Positions 1 through 14,600 of a DNA stretch of 64,000 bases are shown here, piece by piece. Position numbers and translations under genes: made by a program. Each line of letters starts with the position of its first letter. Within the stretch, counting starts at the first letter, position 1. The notes below the pieces were generated by a model that worked only from the letters and a program-made list of their open reading frames with translations, had not been told where the DNA came from and made no database searches. Source of the stretch: Phyto melanocephala (lineage: Eukaryota > Arthropoda > Insecta > Diptera > Rhinophoridae); NCBI GenBank assembly GCA_941918925.1, contig OW799233.1, positions 175,739,235-175,803,234 on the forward strand, in the 5' to 3' direction.

Positions 1-3000
1 GAGTTACTAGAAGTATATAAAAAAATTATTCAAACATGATCTCACTTCAATATAATAATGCGAAATCTATTAAAATTTTGAAACTGCGTTTAAGGTTAAA
101 GAATGCGTAAATGAAATGACTTCGTTAAAAAGCGATTTATTATAATAATGCGAAATCGATTAAAATTTTGAAACTGCGTTTAAGGTTAAAAAATGCGTAA
201 ATGAAATAACTACGTTAAAAAGCGATTTTATCAAGGTATTATTAATTACGAATTTCAAATACATATGATGTATAAAAATTTTCAAAAGTATAAGAGTTAC
301 TAGAAGTATACAAAAAAATTATTCAAACATTATCTCACTGCCATATAAGATTAAATATAATAATGCTAAATCTATTAAAATTTTGAAACTGCGTTTAAGG
401 TTAAAGACTGCATAAATGAAATGACTACGTTAAAAAGCGATTTATTTTAATAATGCGAAATCTATTAAAATTTTGAAACTGCGTTTAAGGTTAAAGAATG
501 CGTAAATGAAATGACTACGTTAAAAAGCGATTTTATCACAAGTATTATTAATTACGAATTTCAAATACATATGATGTATAAAAATTTTCAAAAGTATAAG
601 AGTTACTAGAAGTATATAAAAAAATTATTCAAACATTATCTCACTTCCATATAAGATTAAATATAATAATGCGAAATCTATTAAAATTTTGAAACTGCGT
701 TTAAGGTTAAAGAATGCGTAAATGAAATGACTTCGTTAAAAAGCGATTTTATCACAAGTTAATTAATAATAATTATGAATTTCAAATACATATGATGTAT
801 AAAAATTTTCAAAAGTATAAGAGTTACTAGAAGTATATTAAAAAAATTATTCAAACATGATCTCACTTCAATATAATAATGCGAAATCTATTAAAATTTT
901 GAAACTGCGTTTAAGGTTAAAGAATGCGTAAATGAAATGACTACGTTAAAAAGCGATTTTATCACAAGTATTATTAATTACGAATTTCAAATACATATGA
1001 TGTATAAAAATTTTCAAAAGTATAAGTGTTACTATAAGTATATTAAAAAAATTATTCAAACATGATCTCACTTCAATATAATAATGCGAAATCTATTAAA
1101 ATTTTGAAACTGCGTTTAAGGTTAAAGAATGCGTAAATGAAATGACTACGTTAAAAAGCGATTTTATCACAAGTATTATTAATTACGAATTTCAAATACA
1201 TATGATGTATAAAAATTTTCAAAAGTATAAGAGTTACTAGAAGTATATAAAAAAATTATTCAAACATTATCTCACTTCCATATAAGATTAAATATAATAA
1301 TGCGAAATCTATTAAAATTTTGAAACCGCGTTTAAGGTTAAAGAATGCGTAAATGAAATGACTTCGTTAAAAAGCGATTTAATATAATAATGCGAAATCG
1401 ATTAAAATTTTGAAACTGCGTTTAAGGTTAAAAAATGCGTAAATGAAATAACTACGTTAAAAAGCGATTTTATCAAGGTATTATTAATTACGAATTTCAA
1501 ATACATATGATGTATAAAAATTTTCAAAAGTATAAGAGTTACTAGAAGTATACAAAAAAATTATTCAAACATTATCTCACTGCCATATAAGATTAAATAT
1601 AATAATGCGAAATCGATTAAAATTTTGAAACTGCGTTTAAGGTTAAAAAATGCGTAAATGTAATAACTACATTAAAATGCGATTTTATCAAGGTATTATT
1701 TAATACGAATTTCAAATACATATGATGTATAAAAATTTTCAAAAGTATAAGAGTTACTAGAAGTATATAAAAAAATTATTCAAACATTATCTCACTTCCA
1801 TATAAGATTAAATATAATAATGCGAAATCTATTAAAATTTTGAAACTGCGTTTAAGGTTAAAGAATGCGTAAATGAAATGACTTCGTTAAAAAGCGATTT
1901 TATCACAAGTATTATTAATTATGAATTTCAAATACATATGATGTATAAAAATTTTCAAAAGTATAAGTGTTACTATAAGTATATTAAAAAAATTATTCAA
2001 ACATGATCTCACTTCAATATAATAATGCGAAATCTATTAAAATTTTGAAACTGCGTTTAAGGTTAAAGAATGCGTAAATGAAATGACTACGTTAAAAAGC
2101 GATTTTATCACAAGTATTATTAATTACGAATTTCAAATACATATGATGTATAAAAATTTTCAAAAGTATAAGAGTTACTAGAAGTATATAAAAAAATTAT
2201 TCAAACATTATCTCACTTCCATATAAGATTAAATATAATAATGCGAAATCTATTAAAATTTTGAAACTGCGTTTAAGGTTAAAGAATGCGTAAATGAAAT
2301 GACTTCGTTAAAAAGCGATTTTATCACAAGTATTATTAATTATGAATTTCAAATACATATGATGTATAAAAATTTTCAAAAGTATAAGAGTTACTAGAAG
2401 TATATTAAAAAAATTATTCAAACATGATCTCACTTCAATATAATAATGCGAAATCTATTAAAATTTTGAAACCGCGTTTAAGGTTAAAGAATGCGTAAAT
2501 GAAATGACTTCGTTAAAAAGCGATTTAATATAATAATGCGAAATCGATTAAAATTTTGAAACTGCGTTTAAGGTTAAAAAATGCGTAAATGAAATAACTA
2601 CGTTAAAAAGCGATTTTATCAAGGTATTATTAATTACGAATTTCAAATACATATGATGTATAAAAATTTTCAAAAGTATAAGAGTTACTAGAAGTATACA
2701 AAAAAATTATTCAAACATTATCTCACTGCCATATAAGATTAAATATAATAATGCGAAATCGATTAAAATTTTGAAACTGCGTTTAAGGTTAAAAAATGCG
2801 TAAATGTAATAACTACATTAAAATGCGATTTTATCAAGGTATTATTTAATACGAATTTCAAATACATATGATGTATAAAAATTTTCAAAAGTATAAGAGT
2901 TACTAGAAGTATATAAAAAAATTATTCAAACATTATCTCACTTCCATATAAGATTAAATATAATAATGCGAAATCTATTAAAATTTTGAAACTGCGTTTA

Positions 3001-4827
3001 AGGTTAAAGAATGCGTAAATGAAATGACTTCGTTAAAAAGCGATTTTATCACAAGTATTATTAATTATGAATTTCAAATACATATGATGTATAAAAATTT
3101 TCAAAAGTATAAGAGTTACTAGAAGTATATTAAAAAAATTATTCAAACATGATCTCACTTCAATATAATAATGCGAAATCTATTAAAATTTTGAAACTGC
3201 GTTTAAGGTTAAAGAATGCGTAAATGAAATGACTACGTTAAAAAGCGATTTTATCACAAGTATTATTAATTACGAATTTCAAATACATATGATGTATAAA
3301 AATTTTCAAAAGTATAAGTGTTACTATAAGTATATTAAAAAAATTATTCAAACATGATCTCACTTCAATATAATAATGCGAAATCTATTAAAATTTTGAA
3401 ACTGCGTTTAAGGTTAAAGAATGCGTAAATGAAATGACTACGTTAAAAAGCGATTTTATCACAAGTATTATTAATTACGAATTTCAAATACATATGATGT
3501 ATAAAAATTTTCAAAAGTATAAGAGTTACTAGAAGTATATAAAAAAATTATTCAAACATTATCTCACTTCCATATAAGATTAAATATAATAATGCGAAAT
3601 CTATTAAAATTTTGAAACTGCGTTTAAGGTTAAAGAATGCGTAAATGAAATGACTTCGTTAAAAAGCGATTTTATCACAAGTATTAATAATTATGAATTT
3701 CAAATACATATGATGTATAAAAATTTTCAAAAGTATAAGAGTTACTAGAAGTATATTAAAAAAATTATTCAAACATGATCTCACTTCAATATAATAATGC
3801 GAAATCTATTAAAATTTTGAAACTGCGTTTAAGGTTAAAGAATGCGTAAATGAAATGACTACGTTAAAAAGCGATTTTATCACAAGTATTATTAATTACG
3901 AATTTCAAATACATATGATGTATAAAAATTTTCAAAAGTATAAGTGTTACTATAAGTATATTAAAAAAATTATTCAAACATGATCTCACTTCAATATAAT
4001 AATGCGAAATCGATTAAAATTTTGAAACTGCGTTTAAGGTTAAAGAATGCGTAAATGAAATGACTACGTTAAAAAGCGATTTTATCACAAGTATTATTAA
4101 TTACGAATTTCAAATACATATGATGTATAAAAATTTTCAAAAGTATAAGAGTTACTAGAAGTATATAAAAAAATTATTCAAACATTATCTCACTTCCATA
4201 TAAGATTAAATATAATAATGCGAAATCTATTAAAATTTTGAAACCGCGTTTAAGGTTAAAGAATGCGTAAATGAAATGACTTCGTTAAAAAGCGATTTAA
4301 TATAATAATGCGAAATCGATTAAAATTTTGAAACTGCGTTTAAGGTTAAAAAATGCGTAAATGAAATAACTACGTTAAAAAGCGATTTTATCAAGGTATT
4401 ATTAATTACGAATTTCAAATACATATGATGTATAAAAATTTTCAAAAGTATAAGAGTTACTAGAAGTATACAAAAAAATTATTCAAACATTATCTCACTG
4501 CCATATAAGATTAAATATAATAATGCGAAATCGATTAAAATTTTGAAACTGCGTTTAAGGTTAAAAAATGCGTAAATGAAATAACTACATTAAAATGCGA
4601 TTTTATCAAGGTATTATTTAATACGAATTTCAAATACATATGATGTATAAAAATTTTCAAAAGTATAAGAGTTACTAGAAGTATATAAAAAAATTATTCA
4701 AACATTATCTCACTTCCATATAAGATTAAATATAATAATGCGAAATCTATTAAAATTTTGAAACTGCGTTTAAGGTTAAAGAATGCGTAAATGAAATGAC
4801 TATGTTAAAAAGCGATTTTATCACAAG

Positions 4828-5730
4828 TATTAGAGTTACTATAAGTATATTAAAAAAATTATTCAAACATGATCTCACTTCAATATAATAATGCGAAATC
4901 TGTTAAAATTTTGAAACTGCGTTTAAGGTTAAAGAATGCGTAAATGAAATGACTACGTTAAAAAGCGATTTTATCACAAGTATTATTAATTACGAATTTC
5001 AAATACATATGATGTATAAAAATTTTCAAAAGTATAAGTGTTACTATAAGTATATTAAAAAAATTATTCAAACATGATCTCACTTCAATATAATAATGCG
5101 AAATCTATTAAAATTTTGAAACTGCGTTTAAGGTTAAAGAATGCGTAAATGAAATGACTACGTTAAAAAGCGATTTTATCACAAGTATTATTAATTACGA
5201 ATTTCAAATACATATGATGTATAAAAATTTTCAAAAGTATAAGAGTTACTAGAAGTATATAAAAAAATTATTCAAACATTATCTCACTTCCATATAAGAT
5301 TAAATATAATAATGCGAAATCTATTAAAATTTTGAAACCGCGTTTAAGGTTAAAGAATGCGTAAATGAAATGACTTCGTTAAAAAGCGATTTAATATAAT
5401 AATGCGAAATCGATTAAAATTTTGAAACTGCGTTTAAGGTTAAAAAATGCGTAAATGAAATAACTACGTTAAAAAGCGATTTTATCAAGGTATTATTAAT
5501 TACGAATTTCAAATACATATGATGTATAAAAATTTTCAAAAGTATAAGAGTTACTAGAAGTATACAAAAAAATTATTCAAACATTATCTCACTGCCATAT
5601 AAGATTAAATATAATAATGCGAAATCGATTAAAATTTTGAAACTGCGTTTAAGGTTAAAAAATGCGTAAATGAAATAACTATGTTAAAAAGCGATTTTAT
5701 CACAAGTATTAGAGTTACTATAAGTATATT
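4828..5730. repeat. Satellite spacer-deletion variant (first examples)
   Basis: Several monomers lack about 55 bp of the spacer: the usual run through ACATATGATGTATAAA is missing and CACAAGTATT joins directly to AGAGTTACTATAAGTATATT. The same junction is seen near 4,828 and 5,707 and again near 5,861, 6,409 and 8,627, so one deletion was copied by amplification rather than arising repeatedly. Confidence 0.85.
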
Positions 5731-8700
5731 AAAAAAATTATTCAAACATGATCTCACTTCAATATAATAACGCGAAATCTATTAAAATTTTGAAACTGCG
5801 TTTAAGGTTAAAGAATGCGTAAATGAAATGACTACGTTAAAAAGCGATTTTATCACAAGTATTAGAGTTACTATAAGTATATTAAAAAAATTATTCAAAC
5901 ATGATCTCACTTCAATATAATAATGCGAAATCTATTAAAATTTTGAAACTGCGTTTAAGGCTAAAGACTGCATAAATGAAATGACTACGTTAAAAAGCGA
6001 TATATTATAATAATGCGAAATCTATTAAAATTTTGAAACTGCGTTTAAGGTTAAAGAATGCGTAAATGAAATGACTTCGTTAAAAAACGATTTATTATAA
6101 TAATGCGAAATCGATTAAAATTTTGAAACTGCGTTTAAGGTTAAAAAATGCGTAAATGAAATAACTACGTTAAAAAGCGATTTTATCAAGGTATTATTAA
6201 TTACGAATTTCAAATACATATGATGTATAAAAATTTTCAAAAGTATAAGAGTTACTAGAAGTATATAAAAAAATTATTCAAACATTATCTCACTTCCATA
6301 TAAGATTAAATATAATAATGCGAAATCTATTAAAATTTTGAAACTGCGTTTAAGGTTAAAGAATGCGTAAATGAAATGACTATGTTAAAAAGCGATTTTA
6401 TCACAAGTATTAGAGTTACTATAAGTATATTAAAAAAATTATTCAAACATGATCTCACTTCAATATAATAACGCGAAATCTATTAAAATTTTGAAACTGC
6501 GTTTAAGGTTAAAGAATGCGTAAATGAAATGACTACGTTAAAAAGCGATTTATTATAATAATGCGAAATCGATTAAAATTTTGAAACTGCGTTTAAGGTT
6601 AAAAAATGCGTAAATGAAATAACTACGTTAAAAAGCGATTTTATCAAGGTATTATTTAATACGAATTTCAAATACATATGATGTATAAAAATTTTCAAAA
6701 GTATAAGAGCTACTAGAAGTATATTAAAAAAATTATTCAAACATTATCTCACTGCCATATAAGATTAAATATAATAATGCGAAATCGATTAAAATTTTGA
6801 AACTGTGTTTAAGGTTAAAAAATGCGTAAATGAAATGACTTCGTTAAAAAGCGATTTATTATAATAATGCGAAATCTATTAAAATTTTGAAACTGCGTTT
6901 AAGGTTAAAGAATGCGTAAATGAAATGACTACGTTAAAAAGCGATTTTATCAAGGTATTATTTAATACGAATTTTAAATACATATGATGTATAAAAATTT
7001 TCAAAAGTATAAGAGTTACTAGAAGTATATAAAAAAATTATTCAAACATTATCTCACTTCCATATAAGATTAAATATAATAATGCGAAATCGATTAAAAT
7101 TTTGAAACTGTGTTTAAGGTTAAAAAATGCGTAAATGAAATGACTTCGTTAAAAAGCGATTTATTATAATAATGCGAAATCGATTAAAATTTGGAAACTG
7201 TGTTCAAGGTTAAAAAATGCGTAAATGAAATAACTACGTTAAAATGCGATTTTATCAAGGTATTATTTAATACGAATTTCAAATACATATGATGTATAAA
7301 AATTTTCAAAAGTATAAGAGTTACTAGAAGTATATAAAAAAATTATTCAAACATTATCTCACTTCCATATAAGATTAAATATAATAATGCGAAATCTATT
7401 AAAATTTTGAAACTGCGTTTAAGGTTATAGAATGCGTAAATGAAATTACTTAGTTAAAAAGCGATTTATTATATTAATGCGAAATCGATTAAAATTTTGA
7501 AACTGTGTTTAAGGTTAAAAAATGCGTAAATGAAATAACTACGTTAAAAAGCGATTTTATCAAGGTATTATTTAATACGAATTTCAAATACATATGATGT
7601 ATAAAAATTTTCAAAAGTATAAGAGTTACTAGAAGCATATAAAAAAATTATTCAAACATTATCTCACTTGCATATAAGATTAAATATAATAATGCGAAAT
7701 CTATTAAAATTTTGAAACTGCGTTTAAGGTTATAGAATGCGTAAATGAAATTACTTAGTTAAAAAGCGATTTATTATAATAATGCGAAATCTATTAAAAT
7801 TTTGAAACTGCGTTTAAGGTTAAAGAATGCGTAAATGAAATGACTACGTTAAAAAGCGATTTTATCAAGGTATTATTTAATACGAATTTTAAATACATAT
7901 GATGTATAAAAATTTTCAAAAGTATAAGAGTTACTAGAAGTATATAAAAAAATTATTCAAACATTATCTCACTTCCATATAAGATTAAATATAATAATGC
8001 GAAATCGATTAAAATTTTGAAACTGCGTTTAAGGTTAAAGAATGCGTAAATGAAATAACTACGTTAAAATGCGATTTTATCAAGGCATTATTTAATACGA
8101 ATTTCAAATACATATGATGTATAAAAATGTTCAAAAGTATAAGAGTTACTAGAAGTATATAAAAAAATTATTCAAACATTATCTCACTTCCATATAAGAT
8201 TAAATATAATAATGCGAAATCGATTAAAATTTTGAAACTGCGTTTAAGGTTAAAGAATGCGTAAATGAAATGACTTCGTTAAAAAGCGATTTATTATAAT
8301 AATGCGAAATCTATTAAAATTTTGAAACTGCGTTTAAGGTTAAAGAATGCGTAAATGAAATGACTACGTTAAAAAGCGATTTTATCAAGGTATTATTTAA
8401 TACGAATTTTAAATACATATGATGTATAAAAATTTTCAAAAGTATAAGAGTTACTAGAAGTATATAAAAAAATTATTCAAACATTATCTCACTTCCATAT
8501 AAGATTAAATACGTTAAAAAGCGATTTATTATAATAATGCGAAATCGATTAAAATTTGGAAACTGTGTTCAAGGTTAAAAAATGCGTAAATGAAATGACT
8601 ACGTTAAAAAGCGATTTTATCACAAGTATTAGAGTTACTATAAGTATATTAAAAAAATTATTCAAACATGATCTCACTTCAATATAATAATGCGAAATCG

Positions 8701-9390
8701 ATTAAAATTTTGAAACTGTGTTTAAGGTTAAAAAATGCGTAAATGAAATAACTACGTTAAAATGCGATTTTATCAAGGCATTATTTAATACGAATTTCAA
8801 ATACATATGATGTATAAAAATGTTCAAAAGTATAAGAGTTACTAGAAGTATATAAAAAAATTATTCAAACATTATCTCACTTCCATATAAGATTAAATAT
8901 AATAATGCGAAATCGATTAAAATTTTGAAACTGTGTTTAAGGTTAAAAAATGTGTAAATGAAATGACTTCGTTAAAAAGCGATTTATTATAATGCGAAAT
9001 CGATTAAAATTTTGAAACTGTGTTTAAGGTTAAAAAATGCGTAAATGAAATAACTACGTTAAAATGCGATTTTATCAAGGTATTATTTAATACGAATTTC
9101 AAATACATATGATGTATAAAAATTTTCAAAAGTATAAGAGTTACTAGAAGTATATAAAAAAATTATTCAAACATTATCTCACTTCCATATAAGATTAAAT
9201 ATAATAATGCGAAATCTATTAAAATTTTGAAACTGCGTTTAAGGTTAAAAAATGCGTAAATGAAATGACTACGTTAAAAAGCGATTTTATCAAGGTATTA
9301 TTTAATAAAAATTTCAAATACACATGAAGTATAAAAATTTCCAAAAGTATAAGAGTTACTAAAAGTATATTAAAAAAAATTATTCAAACA

Positions 9391-10560
9391 TGATCTCCTT
9401 GCTTCCATATATGATTAAATATAATGTGAAATCGATTAAACTTTTGAAACTGCGTTTAAGGTTAAAAAATGCGTAAATGAAATAACTACGTTAAAATGCG
9501 ATTTTATCAAGGTATTATTTAATAAAAATTTCAAATACATATGATGTATAAAAATTTCCAAAAGTATAAGAGTTACTAAAAGTATATTAAAAAAAATTAT
9601 TCAAACATTATCTCACTTCCATATAAGATTAAATATAATAATGCGAAATCTATTAAAATTTTGAAACTGCGTTTAAGGTTAAAAAATGCGTAAATGAAAT
9701 AACTACGTTAAAATGCGATTTTATCAAGGTATTATTTAATAAAAATTTCAAATACACATGAAGTATAAAAATTTCCAAAAGTATAAGAGTTACTAAAAGT
9801 ATATTAAAAAAAATTATTCAAACATGATCTCCTTGCTTCCATATATGATTAAATATAATGTGAAATCGATTAAACTTTTGAAACTGCGTTTAAGGTTAAA
9901 AAATGCGTAAATGAAATAACTACGTTAAAATGCGATTTTATCAAGGTATTATTTAATAAAAATTTCAAATACATATGATGTATAAAAATTTCCAAAAGTA
10001 TAAGAGTTACTAAAAGTATATTAAAAAAAATTATTCAAACATTATCTCACTTCCATATAAGATTAAATATAATAATGCGAAATCTATTAAAATTTTGAAA
10101 CTGCGTTTAAGGTTAAAAAATGCGTAAATGAAATAACTACGTTAAAATGCGATTTTATCAAGGTATTATTTAATAAAAATTTCAAATACATATGATGTAT
10201 AAAAATTTCCAAAAGTATAAGAGTTACTAAAAGTATATTAAAAAAAATTATTCAAACATTATCTCACTTCCATATAAGATTAAATATAATAATGCGAAAT
10301 CTATTAAAATTTTGAAACTGCGTTTAAGGTTAAAAAATGCTTAAATGAAATAACTACGTTAAAATGCGATTTTATCAAGGTATTATTTAATACGAATTTC
10401 AAATACATATGATGTATAAAAATTTTCAAAAGTATAAGAGTTACTAGAAGTATATAAAAAAATTATTCAAACATGATCTCCTTGCTTCCATATATGATTA
10501 AATATAATGTGAAATCGATTAAACTTTTGAAACTGCGTTTAAGGTTAAAAAATGCGTAAA
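9391..10560. repeat. Satellite subvariant with TCTCCTTGCTTCC and TAATGTGAAATC
   Basis: Three monomers near 9,391, 9,826 and 10,476 share a private set of changes: CTCCTTGCTTCCATATATG in the spacer, then ATAATGTGAAATCG and TTAAACTTTTG in the core. Their spacing of about 435 and 650 bp equals two and three monomers. This shows that blocks of two to three monomers are the unit of recent duplication at the right end of the array. Confidence 0.85.
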
Positions 10561-11690
10561 TGAAATGACTACGTTAAAATGCGATTTTATCAAGGTATTA
10601 TTTAATACGAATTTCAAATACATATAAGAGTTACTAGAAGTATATAAAAAAATTATTCAAACATTATCTCACTTCCATATAAGATTAAATATAATAATGC
10701 GAAATCTATTAAAATTTTGAAACTGCGTTTAAGGTTAAAAAATGCGTAAATGAAATAACTACGTTAAAATGCGATTTTATCAAGGTATTATTTAATACGA
10801 ATTTCAAATACATATGATGTATAAAAATTTTCAAAAGTATAAGAGTTACTAGAAGTATATAAAAAAATTATTCAAACATTATCTCACTTCCATATAAGAT
10901 TAAATATAATAATGCGAAATCTATTAAAATTTTGAAACTGCGTTTAAGGTTAAAAAATGCTTAAATGAAATAACTACGTTAAAATGCGATTTTATCAAGG
11001 TATTATTTAATACGAATTTCAAATACATATGATGTATAAAAATTTTCAAAAGTATAAGAGTTACTAGAAGTATATAAAAAAAATATTCAAACATTATCTC
11101 ACTTCCATATAAGATTAAATATAATAATGCGAAATCTATTAAAATTTTGAAACTGCGTTTAAGGTTAAAAAATGCTTAAATGAAATAACTACGTTAAAAT
11201 GCGATTTTATCAAGGTATTATTTAATACGAATTTCAAATACATATGATGTATAAAAATTTTCAAAAGTATAAGAGTTACTAGAAGTATATAAAAAAATTA
11301 TTCAAACATTATCTCACTTCCATATAAGATTAAATATAATAATGCGAAATCTATTAAAATTTTGAAACTGCGTTTAAGGTTAAAAAATGCTTAAATGAAA
11401 TAACTACGTTAAAATGCGATTTTATCAAGGTATTATTTAATACGAATTTCAAATACATATGATGTATAAAAATTTTCAAAAGTATAAGAGTTACTAGAAG
11501 TATATAAAAAAATTATTCAAACATTATCTCACTTCCATATAAGATTAAATATAATAATGCGAAATCTATTAAAATTTTGAAACTGTGTTTAAGGTTAAAG
11601 AATGCGTAAATGAAATGACTACATTAAAAAGGGATTTTATCAAGATATTATTTAATACGAATTTCAAATCCATATGATGTATAAAAATGT

Positions 11691-14600
11691 CCAAAAAAAT
11701 GCATTAAACTTCAAAAAATATGAGAACTAAAAATTTCAATTAAATTATTAAATGGGACGAAATTTGCTGAATCTAAGAGTTTGCGTAAAAATTGTTTTCA
11801 AACGTTGAAAAAAATGGAAGAAAAAATATGAAATAAACAAATAATAACAAATTGTTCAAAGAATTTTTTAAAATGCCTCAAGCTATTTTCAGTTACAGAA
11901 ATCACACATGGTGTATAAGAGTTTTTAACAAAATCATTGCGGTAAATACACTTTAAAAGAAAAAAAAATGTAATAAGAGCTTGATAAAAGTTTACAAAAC
12001 ACTTAAGAAAGATCTAGTGCATCTGCGGAAAACTTAAATATTAATTGAAGATTATATGAAAACGATTTTGATTTGACTTTGAATATAGACATATGTCATT
12101 AAGAGCAAGAAAAAATTTAAACGTTTTAAATTTGAAACTTTTTATTTTTTATTTTTTTTTTATACATATACTACATATGTTTTTTCAACGTGGTTTTAAA
12201 ATTTTAAAGTTGAGATGAGATATGATATGAAATTCACAACAAATTGATTGATTTAATCGAAAAATAAATTGCGTTAAACGTTTAAAAAAATTTCAAATTA
12301 AACATAAAAGTTATTTAAAATATAAAGGGGATATTCTTCACTAGTATTTTTTATTTATTGCTTTAAGAGATTTAAAAAAAATTAATTTATTTATTTAAAG
12401 TTTGGTAACCTAGCCTCTAGGCCATATTCGGTCACGAACTTCTACTAAAAATTAATTTAAAAAAAAACTAAATGCTAATATTTTTTATTTTTGAATCTAA
12501 TTGAAACCGTTTAGATATATTTATAAGAATTGTCTGTATGATTTACAAAAAAGTATAATTGAAAATCGTATGAGTGTCTCAATATGTTAAAGTACAAGTG
12601 AGGGAATAGGTGTAGTGTGTGCATTTTGTAGTTTGCAAAATGAGGCCAGTATGATTAAAATGTGTGAGCAGAAAGAATAGTGTTTTGTTTGAAAAATGTC
12701 GGCGAAAATATGAATGTAGTAGTAAACTATTAATTCTTAGGCAAACACTGAACTTTTTTAATTATATTCTAACTTTATGTACTTATTCGAGAGTGGCAGT
12801 TTCAAAATTGATGTAGATACTATCTATTAAAATTTTTTTTTTTTATAAAAAATGTGTTACGATATCTGAGTGTGTTTAATTTTATTGAATGCGGTATGCA
12901 GGGATTACAATCAAAAGAGTGTGCTATAGAATAAAAAATTGTTTTAAATTTCCGTGTGTTGAAAAGGTATAACAAATGAATGTGCGAAAGATTTGTGTAT
13001 GAAACGGGAATATCATTTCCACTAATAAACTCTTCATATAACTAAACTCTCACTACCTACCACTTATGTTTCTAAAATGCAAAGTTAAGGTTAAAAAATG
13101 TTTTTCACTTAGAACTAAAATAACTCGCTTTTAAACAATTTCATTTAGAACAAGCATGGGTGAGAGCATGAGAGATTATTCTATATTTTTTTATATAATT
13201 TATTTGTATGTATTTATGAAAAAGATAGAAATGTGTTTTCTTTTTTAATAGTGTGAAATTGTCAAATGCAGTGTTGCATTTTTCTTTTGCAAGCGGGGTT
13301 TATTTGAGAAAACTGCCAGAAATTTAATGAATTGACGAGCGTGCAAGGTTAGAAAGTATTGATTGGAGTTTGAATTGATAAAATAAATAAATAAATGTAT
13401 GATTTAATAATATTCAATGAAGTTTGATACAAAAGCGAATTTAATAATGTGTGTGAAAATCAAACAGGTATGAAAATTGCGGTAGTTAATTAACAAAATG
13501 TATGAAAAAGTGTTAAATATAATTAATGAGAAATAATAGAGAGATATTGAGTAAAACTAAATATGTGTGCGTGTATCTAAAAAAAACTGATTAAATAAGA
13601 TTTTATATAGAATTAAGTATTTCGTAACCATAAATTTTAATAAAGAAAAGATACTAAAGATGAGTCTAAAATTTTATATAAAGTAATCGAAATGCGTTGA
13701 GATTTTTCAAATGATTGATCGTATAACAGTGTAATGCGTTATTATTTATTATGCAAGAGTTGCGAAAAGTATCAAAAATTTTAACAATTTTGAAAAATCG
13801 AAACGAAAAATTTTGCTTTTACGAATATTTTTTTTTAAAACGAAAATGGTATGTTTTTTTTTAATATGTTAAACCTATTAAAGCAATTGCTTATTGACGT
13901 TTAAGGAAAATTATACGAAACTTTTAGGAAAATTATATAAAATAAGAAATTATATTATAAATGCGTGTTATGCGTCTTGAAATATGAGTTATGAAATTAA
14001 ATTTTCTTAACATTATTTTTTTTTTTTTAAAGCTTTAAATACATTTCTTAACATATATGCATGTATGTGTATGTACACAAAAGAATATAATTTAAATCCA
14101 TAAAATATTTTAAAAAGAGTGAAGCGTGGTGGGAGGTGGGCTTTTTATATGAAATATAGTTTGCGCCAAAAGAAGTTTACAATAAAATATATAATTTGCA
14201 TAATTCAAATACTGTTGAACATGTGTGTCGGGAGGAGGGGAGGAGGTGGATCAGGAGGACGTACACAATGTTAATATGGGTAAAATATCAAAGAAATTAA
14301 TACTTAAATATGTATTTATAACTTAAATTTGCGTTAAAAAAACTCTTTTCTAATACATTTTGCGACTGAGATTCACTTTTTAATAAAAATTGATATCTAC
14401 GTGTTAATAATCGTAAATAGGTATTACCCAAAAAGTATATATTTTTTATTTGTAATTGCGATAATACATATGTATATATGTAATTAAAATATAAACGAAA
14501 AAAGCGTAAAGAGGTATAGTTAAGCCATTATTGTTAGATTTGTTAAATAATGAATATTATTAAACTGGTACATAAAAATGCGTTAAAGTAAACATTAATT

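Larger units (their letters stand above)
1..11690. repeat. Tandem satellite array, 215-bp basic monomer
   Basis: The whole left end is a tandem array truncated by the window edge. At 10,696-11,560 the landmark AATGCGAAAT recurs at 10,696, 10,911, 11,126, 11,341 and 11,556, exactly 215 bp apart. Each monomer has a ~90-bp core (from GCGAAATC to AAAGCGATTT) and a ~125-bp spacer containing ACATATGATGTATAAAAAT and AAGAGTTACTAGAAGTATA. To the left, cores often occur twice in a row (first two copies start 90 bp apart) and spacers come in variants with or without CCATATAAGATTAAA, giving a higher-order arrangement. The array stops near 11,690, where the final monomer decays into unique AT-rich DNA. 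No open frame of note is present. Its role (pericentromeric, sex-chromosome or euchromatic satellite) cannot be decided from sequence. Confidence 0.97.

Noticed and set aside
1..11690. A CRISPR-like array
   Set aside because: Repeats are 90-215 bp in continuous tandem with no unique spacers, in a eukaryotic context; it is a satellite.
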